DNA of 64,000 nt from positions 1 through 64,000 of the forward strand of contig NZ_FNUS01000008.1 in the NCBI RefSeq assembly GCF_900108025.1. Direction: 5' to 3'. Positions 33,162 to 41,408 of the stretch are shown here, piece after piece. The position numbers and the translations under genes were made by a program. Each line of letters opens with the position of its first letter. The stretch's first letter is position 1. This DNA comes from Halpernia humi (GTDB lineage Bacteria; Bacteroidota; Bacteroidia; Flavobacteriales; Weeksellaceae). A model generated the notes under the pieces. That model did no database searches, had not been told where the DNA came from, and worked only from the letters and a program-made list of their open reading frames with translations.

Positions 33162-33299
33162 AATCTTCAAAAATGCGAAAACTGTCTTGCTCCTAATTAT
33201 TTTTACGATAACTACAACAGATTGCTTTGTTCCTCGCAATGACATTAAAGATTGCTTCGTTCCTCACACTGACTTCTTGCTCCCAAAATTTTAAAATAT

Positions 33300-33307
33300 T
33301 ATCTTTG
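33300..33307 (+). promoter_or_regulatory. -7 promoter box of the deoxyhypusine synthase-like gene
   Basis: TATCTTTG is an exact TAnnTTTG match. It lies downstream of the first in-frame ATG and 15 nt before the ATG at 33323, which decides the start. Confidence 0.65.
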
Positions 33308-33322
33308 TTGAAATTTAAAACA

Positions 33323-34297
33323 ATGAGCAAACCGATCACGGAATTTATAGAAAAATATTACCTGCATTTCAACTCTGCGGCGTTAGTAGATGCTTCAAAA
33401 GGCTATGTTGCGCACCTGAAAGACGGCGGAAAAATGATGATTACTTTGGCGGGCGCAATGTCCACCGCAGAAATCGGGAAAATTTTAGCGGAAATGATCC
33501 GTCAAGATAAAGTAGATATTATTTCTTGCACCGGCGCAAATCTCGAGGAAGATTTAATGAATTTAGTCGCGCATTCTCACTACGAAAGAGTGCCGCATTA
33601 CAGAGATTTAACCGCGCAAGATGAATGGAATTTATTAGAAAAAGGCTTGAACCGTGTGACCGATACGTGTATTCCGGAAGAGGAAGCGTTCCGACGTTTG
33701 CAAAAACATATTGTAGAAATTTGGAAAGATGCAGAAGCGAAAGGCGAGCGTTATTTCCCGCACGAATATATGTATAAATTGCTTTTATCAGGCGTTTTAG
33801 AACAATATTATGAAATTCCGAAAGAAAATTCTTGGATGTTGGCTGCGGCGGAAAAAAATCTGCCAATTGTGGTTCCAGGTTGGGAAGATTCTACGATGGG
33901 AAATATTTTTTCCAGTTATTGTATTAAAGGTGAATTGAATCCTTCCACCATGAAATCTGGGATTGAATATATGATGTATTTAGCAGATTGGTATCCTAAA
34001 AATTCTGGCGGAAAAGGCGTTGGTTTTTTCCAAGTTGGTGGCGGAATTGCGGGTGATTTCCCAATTTGCGTGGTTCCAATGTTGTACCAAGATATGGAAA
34101 TGACGGATATTCCGTTCTGGTCATATTTCTGTCAGATTTCAGATTCTACGACGAGTTATGGTTCTTATTCTGGCGCTGTTCCAAATGAAAAAATTACTTG
34201 GGGAAAATTGGATATTCACACCCCGAAATTTATTGTAGAAAGTGATGCGACGATTTGTGCGCCGCTGATGTTTTCTTATATTTTGGAAAATTCTTAA
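33323..34297 (+). CDS. Deoxyhypusine synthase family protein
   Basis: This 324-residue NAD- and spermidine-dependent enzyme family member is most likely a polyamine aminobutyl-transferase (homospermidine synthase-like) in bacteria, because eIF5A is absent. Signatures are MITLAGAMSTAEIGK (NAD site), SCTGANLEEDLMNLVAHSHY, GKGVGFFQVGGGIAGDFPIC and SYSGAVPNEKITWGK, with the lysine of WGK matching the catalytic lysine of deoxyhypusine synthase. The start MSKPITEF was chosen from the promoter box; the frame is open 32 codons further upstream through repeat sequence. It has no operon partner. Confidence 0.9.
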   Translation: MSKPITEFIEKYYLHFNSAALVDASKGYVAHLKDGGKMMITLAGAMSTAEIGKILAEMIRQDKVDIISCTGANLEEDLMNLVAHSHYERVPHYRDLTAQDEWNLLEKGLNRVTDTCIPEEEAFRRLQKHIVEIWKDAEAKGERYFPHEYMYKLLLSGVLEQYYEIPKENSWMLAAAEKNLPIVVPGWEDSTMGNIFSSYCIKGELNPSTMKSGIEYMMYLADWYPKNSGGKGVGFFQVGGGIAGDFPICVVPMLYQDMEMTDIPFWSYFCQISDSTTSYGSYSGAVPNEKITWGKLDIHTPKFIVESDATICAPLMFSYILENS

Positions 34298-34419
34298 AAG
34301 AGATTTGAGATTTGAGATTTGAGACTTGAGAGAAGAGATTAAATTTTGAAAAACAAAATAAACCCTTTCAAATTTGAAAGGGTTTATTTTTACCAAATAC
34401 CAAACACAAATACCTTTGC

Positions 34420-35172
34420 TTATGAATCTTTCCCAGTATAAAAATTATAATCTTTAATAATTGTTTGGATAAACTGTCGCTCGGTAAAATCACGAGAATC
34501 CACCTGAATTTTCATCGTTTCTTTTATTTTATTGGAAAGTTTGGTCATCAATTGTCGGTCATCAATCTTCATCGCTTTTTGGAAATTTTCTTTAATGATC
34601 CGCATGTCATTATCATTTAAAGAAACCACCGTTGGAAAACTTGGAACGTAATCTTCTTTTAAATTAACCAAAATAGTATGCGAAATATTGATTTTGTTTT
34701 TTAAAGAAATCACCGCTGTCCCAGCCGCCATATCGCCTAATCTTTGATTGTTTTTTGATAGAATAATGCTTAAAAGCGCAATCACACCGCTATTGGTCCA
34801 GACTTCTAAAATGCGAAAAAACCAACGCGTGAGATAATCACTAAAACTCGCTTGGTATCCGTCGATTTTCACCACTCTTATTTTCATTAATTTTTTGCCG
34901 AAAGTTTGGCCTTCCATCAAACTTTCTAAAACAAGTGTGTAAACAATTGCGGGCAAATATAAAATAATGAAAATCGTCCTCGCCGACCAATCGTCTAAAG
35001 TTGCAACGTAAGCCGATAAATTTAATAATTTAAAAAAAACATAAAAAATAACCAATATGTAGGAAATCATTATTGCTAAATCGATAAAAAATGCGGCAAT
35101 TCTTTCGCCCACACTCGCAGTGGCAAAATTTATATTAACATTTTGCGAAGTATTAATTGGAATTTGAGACAT
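34420..35172 (-). CDS. RDD-family membrane protein
   Basis: This 250-residue protein has an N-terminal RDD domain with three hydrophobic segments (about 31-53, 65-84, 121-141). The family residues are seen in VGERIAAFFIDLAIMISYIL and GQTFGKKLMKIRVV and RWFFRILEV. The C-terminal ~90 residues are soluble. RDD proteins occur with SpoIIM and DUF58/MoxR genes in many bacteria, as here; their transport or membrane role is not settled. Its start codon lies only 23 nt from that of the divergent SpoIIM-like gene. Confidence 0.85.
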   Translation of the reverse strand: MSQIPINTSQNVNINFATASVGERIAAFFIDLAIMISYILVIFYVFFKLLNLSAYVATLDDWSARTIFIILYLPAIVYTLVLESLMEGQTFGKKLMKIRVVKIDGYQASFSDYLTRWFFRILEVWTNSGVIALLSIILSKNNQRLGDMAAGTAVISLKNKINISHTILVNLKEDYVPSFPTVVSLNDNDMRIIKENFQKAMKIDDRQLMTKLSNKIKETMKIQVDSRDFTERQFIQTIIKDYNFYTGKDS

Positions 35173-35195
35173 ATTTTATATTTTAGCAACTAATT

Positions 35196-36197
35196 ATGAG
35201 AGAGGTTGCTTTTATTAAACAAAATAAAGAAAAATGGTTGGGAATTGAACAAATCATTAGCGGAAAAATTAAAAAAAATCCCGATGACCTTTCTTCAATC
35301 TACATCAATCTTGTAAACGACTTGTCTTTCGCCCAAACTTATTATCCGAAAAGTAAGGTTGGCGTTTACTTGAACCATCTTTCTGCGCAAATTTTTCAGC
35401 AGATTTATAAAACGAAAAGAATCGAGAAAAACCGTTTTGTGCATTTTTTTAAGACTGAAGTGCCGCTTTTGGTTTATCAATACAGAAGATATATGCTTTA
35501 TGCGTTTATCTTTTTTTTCCTTTTTACCGCGATTGGTTTTATTTCTAGTTTTTATGATAAAGATTTTCCGCGACTAATTTTGGGTGACGATTATGTGAAT
35601 ATGACGATTGCAAATATCAAGAAAGGCGATGCAGTTGGTGTTTATGCAAGTGGCTCTAACTGGGGAACTGCGTTCGCTATTATTTTTAATAATTTAATTG
35701 TTGGTGCAAAACTTTACGTTTATGGTGTTTTTGGTGGCATCGGAAGTTTGTATGTGATGCTTCAAAATTCTATAATGCTCGGTGCGTTTCAATATTTTTT
35801 TGAATCACAAGGTGCTCTAAAAGAAAGTGCGCGCGGCATTTGGTTACATGGTGTTTTCGAAATTTTTGGTATGGTGATAGAAACGATGGCGGGCTTAATT
35901 TTAGGCGCATCTATTTTATTTCCAAGAACTTTTAGCCGAATGAATTCCTTTAAAATCGGTTTCAAAGACAGTTTCAAAATTTTTCTATCTACCGTTCCTT
36001 TCACTATTTTTGCTGGATTAATCGAAGGTTTCGTTACAAGATATGCTTTAAAAATGCCTATTTATTTGAACATAATTATAATTTTCGGCACACTTTCCAT
36101 CATCGTTTTTTACTATTTTATCTATTCTGTCCTTAGACATAAAACTATTACCAAAGATGCAATTTTACCAACAGAGAGATTTCGGACAACTAATTAG
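35196..36197 (+). CDS. Stage II sporulation protein M (SpoIIM)-family membrane protein
   Basis: This 333-residue protein has a soluble helical N-terminus (about 95 residues, starting MREVAFIKQNKEKWLGIEQI) followed by five or more transmembrane helices. The family pattern NLIVGAKLYVYGVFGGIGSL and GIWLHGVFEIFGMVIETMAG is clear. In non-sporulating Bacteroidota this family sits in RDD/MoxR/DUF58 clusters; its job is unknown. It is the first gene of a tight operon and overlaps the next gene by 41 nt. Confidence 0.86.
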   Translation: MREVAFIKQNKEKWLGIEQIISGKIKKNPDDLSSIYINLVNDLSFAQTYYPKSKVGVYLNHLSAQIFQQIYKTKRIEKNRFVHFFKTEVPLLVYQYRRYMLYAFIFFFLFTAIGFISSFYDKDFPRLILGDDYVNMTIANIKKGDAVGVYASGSNWGTAFAIIFNNLIVGAKLYVYGVFGGIGSLYVMLQNSIMLGAFQYFFESQGALKESARGIWLHGVFEIFGMVIETMAGLILGASILFPRTFSRMNSFKIGFKDSFKIFLSTVPFTIFAGLIEGFVTRYALKMPIYLNIIIIFGTLSIIVFYYFIYSVLRHKTITKDAILPTERFRTTN

Positions 36198-37128
36198 CGA
36201 TACGTTTAATTTTTTTAAAACCTATGGCAAAAATTATTTTAAAAATTATTTAGCATTAAATGGCACTTTATTGCTCATTTTAGTGGTGCTTTATATAGTC
36301 GGTTACAAAAATATTTTCGCACAGTTATTTGCCGGAAATGTAAGCGGACAATCTTACTATTTCGAGCAATATTTTCAAGAAAATGCCGCAATGATGGTGG
36401 TTTTCGGCTTAGTGTTTTTGCTTTTGGGATTAATAAGTATTTTTTTAATCTACACTTTTCCCGTTCTTTATCTTAAAAGATTATCAGAAACGGGCGATAA
36501 AAATATCACAAACGCTCAATTATTGGGCGATTTTAAAAAGAACATCTGGAAATTCATAAAATTTGTTTTAGGTATGTTTCTCATCATGTTGCCACTTACC
36601 GCAATTTTAATGACGATTTCATTTTTTCTAATGTTCATCATTATCGGTTTTTTTCTTTTAATTTTAATATTTCCAGTTTTGGCAAACGTTGTAAATTTGA
36701 CGCTTTTTCATTATTTTAATACTGAAAATGGTTTTTTTGCCGCTTTAAGTTACGGTTTTAGAAGCCAGTTTTCTTATAGCAACAGCCGTTTAAAATCGCC
36801 ATTTTGGAAATATTGGGCTTCCTCTTTGGTGATGTATCTAATTGTGCAAACCATTTCTAGCGTGATACTTTTTGTACCCATGATTTTAATGATGGTTTCA
36901 GTTTTTACCGTTCCCACTCAAAATCAACCTGCGGCATTTGGTAATTTTTTCAATAGTACAATGGGCATCATTTTCTTTATTTTTTATGCAATTTCTATTT
37001 TATGTACGTTTGTTTTAATGAACGCCAATTATATTAACGCGGGTTTTATTTATTACGACAGCCGTTTAGATTTGCACCAAAATAAAGATTTTACTGAAAT
37101 TGAAAGTATAGGTGCAAATGAAAATTAA
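36157..37128 (+). CDS. Polytopic membrane protein of the SpoIIM/MoxR cluster
   Basis: This 323-residue integral membrane protein has about six hydrophobic segments (near 27-45, 75-100, 130-160, 165-185, 222-250, 265-292). It begins MQFYQQRDFGQLISDTFNFF, typical of the Bacteroidota 'hypothetical membrane protein' in this cluster (similar in style to glycerophosphodiesterase membrane domains). The ATG start gives a 41-nt overlap with the SpoIIM-like gene, and the end overlaps the DUF4129 gene by 11 nt. No catalytic motif is recognised. Confidence 0.75.
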   Translation: MQFYQQRDFGQLISDTFNFFKTYGKNYFKNYLALNGTLLLILVVLYIVGYKNIFAQLFAGNVSGQSYYFEQYFQENAAMMVVFGLVFLLLGLISIFLIYTFPVLYLKRLSETGDKNITNAQLLGDFKKNIWKFIKFVLGMFLIMLPLTAILMTISFFLMFIIIGFFLLILIFPVLANVVNLTLFHYFNTENGFFAALSYGFRSQFSYSNSRLKSPFWKYWASSLVMYLIVQTISSVILFVPMILMMVSVFTVPTQNQPAAFGNFFNSTMGIIFFIFYAISILCTFVLMNANYINAGFIYYDSRLDLHQNKDFTEIESIGANEN

Positions 37129-37903
37129 ATCCATTTTATTTTTTCTAAGTTTTTCTATAACCTTTTTATCTGCGCAAGAAGGTAAAATGCCCGTGACCAA
37201 AATTTTAGATTCTGTAAATAGTTCCAAAGTAGATATGCTTCCCGCAGATTCTATATTGGTTAAAAATTACGAGACAGAAAACGCCGTTTATCCCAAAAAT
37301 TTTACAGATAAATTTCAAGAAAAGTACCGTGGGAAAGATTTTGATTATTCTACAATAAAACCACACGAATCTCTCTGGCAAAGAATTAAAAGAAATATCG
37401 CCAAACTTTTTCGCAAAATTTTTGGTGATATTGATGTGATGACGGCCAATCGATACACCATTAATTTTTTGCGTTTTCTGGGTATTTTAGCGCTTTCCTT
37501 TTTGCTTTATTTTTTAATTAAATATTTAATGTCTAAAAATGGCAACTTCTTTTTCGGCAAAAAAAATAAGAAAGTCGCCATCAAAGAAGGAGAAATTACT
37601 GAAAACATCCACGAGATTAATTTCCCTGAAATTATTGCAAAATTTGAACTTGAAAAAGATTTCCGTTCTGCCATTCGCTACAGATTTTTGCAGGTTTTAA
37701 AGCAGCTTTCAGATAAAAATAAAATTCTTTGGATGCCAGAAAAAACCAATAAAGATTATGCCGTTGAATTCAAAGATTCTAGCCTAAAAGCCTCGTTTTT
37801 AGAATTGGTTTATATTTTTGATTATGTTTGGTATGGCGAATTTTCCATCTCAGAAAGCGATTATCAATATTATAAAAGTAAATTTCAAAACACGAAACTG
37901 TAA
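37118..37903 (+). CDS. DUF4129 domain-containing protein
   Basis: This 261-residue protein has a signal-like hydrophobic N-terminus (about 1-20, ending SAQ), an extracytoplasmic linker, a transmembrane helix (about 115-136) and a cytoplasmic C-terminal DUF4129-type domain: FELEKDFRSAIRYRFLQVLK, NKILWMPEKTNKDYAVEF, then VYIFDYVWYGEFSISESDY. The ATG two codons after a GTG is taken as start because it gives a normal signal peptide and a coupled 11-nt overlap. DUF4129 proteins accompany MoxR/DUF58 genes. The next gene starts on its stop codon. Confidence 0.83.
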   Translation: MKIKSILFFLSFSITFLSAQEGKMPVTKILDSVNSSKVDMLPADSILVKNYETENAVYPKNFTDKFQEKYRGKDFDYSTIKPHESLWQRIKRNIAKLFRKIFGDIDVMTANRYTINFLRFLGILALSFLLYFLIKYLMSKNGNFFFGKKNKKVAIKEGEITENIHEINFPEIIAKFELEKDFRSAIRYRFLQVLKQLSDKNKILWMPEKTNKDYAVEFKDSSLKASFLELVYIFDYVWYGEFSISESDYQYYKSKFQNTKL

Positions 37904-39084
37904 TGAATAAAACTTTAAAAATATATGGTATTTTGTTCCTCGTCATTGTGGGTTTAATGGCAGTTTTAGAACTGACAAAGAAAGACGTTACCGATTGGCG
38001 TAAGAATTTCGATATTGACCAAAAAAGTCCGTTTGGTTTGTATGTTTTTAACCAAGAAGTGAATTCTTTACTCAATAATAAGGTTGAAAAATCAAAGAGA
38101 TCGCCCTTTTCTTATTATTCTGACCATGTGAATATGCCAGCACACAATATTTTGGTCGTACAAAATAATTTTGGTGATGCCTCTATTAATAAAATTTTAG
38201 AACAGGTAAAAAAAGGATCAGATGCGTTTTTGCTGAATGATCAATTCCCAAAAAATCTTTCAGATAAATTAAAATTTCTCACTACAGTTGTGAATTATGA
38301 AGATAAAAATGTCTTAAAACTCACTGATATTAAATTTAAAAATGACAGTTTACTTTTAGATAAATTCCCAGGAAGCAATGGTTTTTATTATTTGAAACCA
38401 ACAAATCAAATTTTAGGAAAGTCAGATTTTTACAAGGAAGAATTGCAGGCTAATTTTATAAAAGTAAATTATGGAAAAGGCCATTTTTATTTGCATTCTG
38501 AACCTCTGGTGTTAACAAACTACTATATTTTAAAACCCGGAAACAAGAAATATTTGCAAGATATTTTTTCTTATTTGCCAGTTCGAAAAACGGTTTGGTT
38601 TTTAAATAGACAATCGGCAGATTCAGATTCAGATGCGGTTGCACCTTCACCGATGCGTTTTATTTTGGCAAATCCTGCGTTAAGATACGCTTGGTATTTG
38701 CTTTTGGCAAGTTTGCTGTTGTTTGTTTTATTTAATGTTCGTCGCAAGCAAAGAATTATTCCGATTATAGAAGTTCCAAAAAACAAATCAGTAGAATTTG
38801 TAAAAAGTATCGGAAATCTTTATCTTCAAGAAGGCGATTTCCACGATATGATGGCGAAAAAATCACAGTATTTTCTACATAAAGTGCGGTTAGAATTCAT
38901 GCTCGAAACATCAGATTTAGATGATAATTTCGCACAAAAACTCCATCTTAAAACAGGTAAAAATCTAGATAAAATAAAAGAAGCTTTAGTTTTAATTAAA
39001 AAAAGTCAAAACCCTTATTCTTCCGTGATGAAAGAAGATTTGGCGCGATTAAATTCGCTTTTGGATGAAATTTTAGGGCAATAA
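37903..39084 (+). CDS. DUF4350 domain-containing membrane protein
   Basis: This 393-residue protein has an N-terminal transmembrane helix (about 6-23), a large extracytoplasmic part with the DUF4350 pattern (DQKSPFGLYVFNQEVNSLL, then NILVVQNNFG and LLNDQFP), a second transmembrane helix (about 263-282) and a cytoplasmic helical tail. It shares one nucleotide with the DUF4129 stop (TAATG). In the usual cluster, MoxR follows directly; here an IS200-like transposase with REP palindromes lies between. The function of the cluster is unsettled. Confidence 0.82.
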   Translation: MNKTLKIYGILFLVIVGLMAVLELTKKDVTDWRKNFDIDQKSPFGLYVFNQEVNSLLNNKVEKSKRSPFSYYSDHVNMPAHNILVVQNNFGDASINKILEQVKKGSDAFLLNDQFPKNLSDKLKFLTTVVNYEDKNVLKLTDIKFKNDSLLLDKFPGSNGFYYLKPTNQILGKSDFYKEELQANFIKVNYGKGHFYLHSEPLVLTNYYILKPGNKKYLQDIFSYLPVRKTVWFLNRQSADSDSDAVAPSPMRFILANPALRYAWYLLLASLLLFVLFNVRRKQRIIPIIEVPKNKSVEFVKSIGNLYLQEGDFHDMMAKKSQYFLHKVRLEFMLETSDLDDNFAQKLHLKTGKNLDKIKEALVLIKKSQNPYSSVMKEDLARLNSLLDEILGQ

Positions 39085-39145
39085 TTTGTACTTGGGATTC
39101 GCAAAAGCCAACCCTTTGTAGAAATTTATGCAGAATAAAAGGAAA

Positions 39146-39158
39146 GCGCCGTAGGCGC
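39146..39158. repeat. REP palindrome, left of the transposase
   Basis: GCGCC-GTA-GGCGC continues into GACAC. With 39654-39671 (TTGTCGC, then TCC-TAC-GGAG) it forms an imperfect inverted pair around the transposase gene. Confidence 0.6.
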
Positions 39159-39182
39159 GACACTAATTTTAAATTAAATAAA

Positions 39183-39650
39183 ATGGCAAATACCTATTCT
39201 CAAATATATATTCAGTTTATTTTCGCCGTAAAGGACAGAGAAAGATTAATTAATGAAGAGAAACGTATTTGTTTAGAAAAATATTTAACAGGTATTATTC
39301 AGAATAAGAAACAAAAACTTTTGGCTATTTATGCAAATCCAGATCATTTTCATATTTTAATGGGTTATAATAATTTAAATATCTTAATTCCTGATTTGGT
39401 AAGAGATATTAAATCTAATTCTTCAAAAATGATGAATGATGAAAATTGGTTTAATGGTAAATTTAATTGGCAGGAAGGATATGGCGCATTTTCTTATTCA
39501 AAAAGCCAGATTGATAAAGTTGTTAAATATATTATAAATCAAAAGGAGCATCATAAGATAAAATCTTTTAAAGAGGAATATGTCGAATTTTTAAATAAAT
39601 TTGAAATTGAATACAAAAATGAATATATCTTTGAATTTTATGAAGATTAA
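39183..39650 (+). CDS. IS200-like / REP-associated tyrosine transposase (Y1 HUH)
   Basis: This 155-residue single-strand DNA transposase of the IS200/TnpA type has the HUH metal-binding pair His55-Phe-His57 in NPDHFHILMG and the catalytic Tyr116 in VVKYIINQKEHH. MANTYSQIYIQFIFAVKDRE is the family start. No TnpB or second gene is present. Small palindromes on both sides in inverted orientation fit a REP-associated transposase (RAYT), which mobilises short hairpins rather than a classical IS. It interrupts the DUF4350-MoxR gene order. The frame looks intact. Confidence 0.9.
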   Translation: MANTYSQIYIQFIFAVKDRERLINEEKRICLEKYLTGIIQNKKQKLLAIYANPDHFHILMGYNNLNILIPDLVRDIKSNSSKMMNDENWFNGKFNWQEGYGAFSYSKSQIDKVVKYIINQKEHHKIKSFKEEYVEFLNKFEIEYKNEYIFEFYED

Positions 39651-39658
39651 ACCTTGTC

Positions 39659-39671
39659 GCTCCTACGGAGC
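39659..39671. repeat. REP palindrome, right of the transposase
   Basis: GCTCC-TAC-GGAGC is preceded by TTGTC, the inverted partner of 39146-39163. A further hairpin CGGCTTC-TTC-GAAGCCG lies at 39705-39721 and may terminate transcription. Confidence 0.6.
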
Positions 39672-39769
39672 TCAGTTTTAAACTTGTTATTTTTTATAAT
39701 AGTTCGGCTTCTTCGAAGCCGTCTTAAAAAGACTTTAGCTAATTCCAAATCACGATATTAAATAAATTT

Positions 39770-40807
39770 ATGGAAAACTTCGAAAACACAGAACTTAAGA
39801 ATATGGAAAACGAAAATATAGAACCGGAAAATACAAATCCTGCTTTCGAATCCCGATTAGATATGGCGGAATTGCGGGAAAACCTCGAACGCGTAAAAGC
39901 CGAAATCGGAAAAGTAATTGTCGGCCAAGAAAAAATGATAGAACATCTTTTGGCGGCTTTGCTTTCCAATGGGCACGTGATTATCGAAGGTGTTCCAGGC
40001 GTTGCAAAAACAATTACGGCGAAACTTTTGGCAAAAACTATTGCGGTCGATTTTAGCAGAATTCAGTTTACGCCGGATTTGATGCCGTCGGATATTTTAG
40101 GAACTTCCATTTTTAATATCAAAAACTCTGAATTTGAATTTAAAAAAGGACCGATTTTTTCAAATTTTGTTTTGATTGATGAAATTAACCGTTCGCCGGC
40201 AAAGACTCAAGCCGCACTTTTTGAAGTAATGGAGGAGCGCCAAATCACAATGGACGGAACGGAATATAAAATGAATGAACCTTTTTTAGTAGTTGCAACA
40301 CAAAATCCGATCGAGCATGAAGGAACTTACAGGCTTCCTGAAGCACAACTAGACCGGTTTTTATTTAAAATTGAAGTCGGTTATCCAAATTTGGAACAAG
40401 AAATTCAGATTATTAAAAACCAGCACGAAAGTAAATTAGACGATAAAACAAGTGAAGTTCATCAAGTGATTTCTGCAACGCAATTGTCGCAATATCAACA
40501 TTTGGTAAAAGAAATTTTAGTGGAGCCGCAGTTATTAGATTATATCGCAAAAATAATTGTGAACACCAGGGAAAATCAATTCTTATATTTAGGCGCATCG
40601 CCACGTGCAAGTTTGGCTTTGCTTGTTGCTTCAAAAGCATTTGCTGCCATTCGTGGAAGAGATTTTGTAACGCCAGAAGATATTAAAGATTCAGCTTTTG
40701 CGGTTTTGCGCCACAGAATAATGGTTTCCCCAGAGCGTGAAATGGAGGGTTTAACGGCGGATGAAATTATCAGACAAATCTTGGAAAGTATTGAAATCCC
40801 GAGATAA
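39770..40807 (+). CDS. MoxR-family AAA+ ATPase
   Basis: This 345-residue chaperone-like AAA+ ATPase is of the MoxR type that typically matures partners carrying DUF58 or VWA domains. An acidic N-terminal extension (about 28 residues) precedes the AAA module: Walker A GVPGVAKT (about 68-75), Walker B FVLIDEINRSPAK with QAALFEVMEERQ, sensor 1 VVATQNPIEHEGTY and the C-terminal lid ASPRASLALLVASKA. The DUF58 gene is 600 nt downstream, separated by tandem repeats instead of the usual close spacing. Confidence 0.94.
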   Translation: MENFENTELKNMENENIEPENTNPAFESRLDMAELRENLERVKAEIGKVIVGQEKMIEHLLAALLSNGHVIIEGVPGVAKTITAKLLAKTIAVDFSRIQFTPDLMPSDILGTSIFNIKNSEFEFKKGPIFSNFVLIDEINRSPAKTQAALFEVMEERQITMDGTEYKMNEPFLVVATQNPIEHEGTYRLPEAQLDRFLFKIEVGYPNLEQEIQIIKNQHESKLDDKTSEVHQVISATQLSQYQHLVKEILVEPQLLDYIAKIIVNTRENQFLYLGASPRASLALLVASKAFAAIRGRDFVTPEDIKDSAFAVLRHRIMVSPEREMEGLTADEIIRQILESIEIPR

Positions 40808-40883
40808 ATTTTTTTAATCAAAAATCAGTTTGCTAACAGGCGAAAGAAACAAAAGATTTTAGGTATTAAATTTATAAAATAAT

Positions 40884-41408
40884 AGTTGAAAATTTCATTT
40901 TTTAAAAGCATTAAAAACCTTTGCGAGCATTGCGTAAAATCTTTGCGACATTGTGAGAAAAATTTAAATTATGAAAAACCTTTTCCTTACGTTTAAAATT
41001 TTTAATAGTTGAACAAACGTTTTTTTAATCTTTATAAGCAATAAAAACCTTTGCGAGCATTGCGTAAAATCTTTGCGACATTGCGAGAAAAATTTAAGTA
41101 AAATTATAGAATAATACTATTAAGTTAAAAAAAAGGACAAAATTTGAAATAAATTTTAATAGTTGAACAAACGTTTTTTTAATCTTTATAAGCAATAAAA
41201 ACCTTTGCGAGCATTGCGTAAAATCTTTGCGACATTGCGAGAAAAATTTAAGTAAAATTATAGAATAATACTATTAAGTTAAAAAAAAGGACAAAATTTG
41301 AAATAAATTTTAATAGTTGAACAAACGTTTTTTTAATCTTTATAAGCAATAAAAACCTTTGCGAGCATTGCGTAAAATCTTTGCGACATTGCGAGAAAAA
41401 TTTAAATT
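40884..41408 (+). repeat. 154-bp tandem repeats between moxR and the DUF58 gene
   Basis: Units begin at GAACAAACG: 41011-41164 and 41165-41318 are near identical, a third (41319-41408) runs into the DUF58 start codon, and a diverged first unit spans about 40884-41010. Each contains CTTTGCGAGCATTGCGTAAA followed by CTTTGCGACATTGCGAG. The first unit also holds a copy of the DUF58 start region (ATGAAAAACCT at 40971), which stops after 13 codons. Confidence 0.9.

Noticed and set aside
40884-41408. CRISPR array reading of the moxR-DUF58 tandem repeats
   Set aside because: The period is 154 bp with identical interior and no unique spacers, and no cas genes occur in the window.
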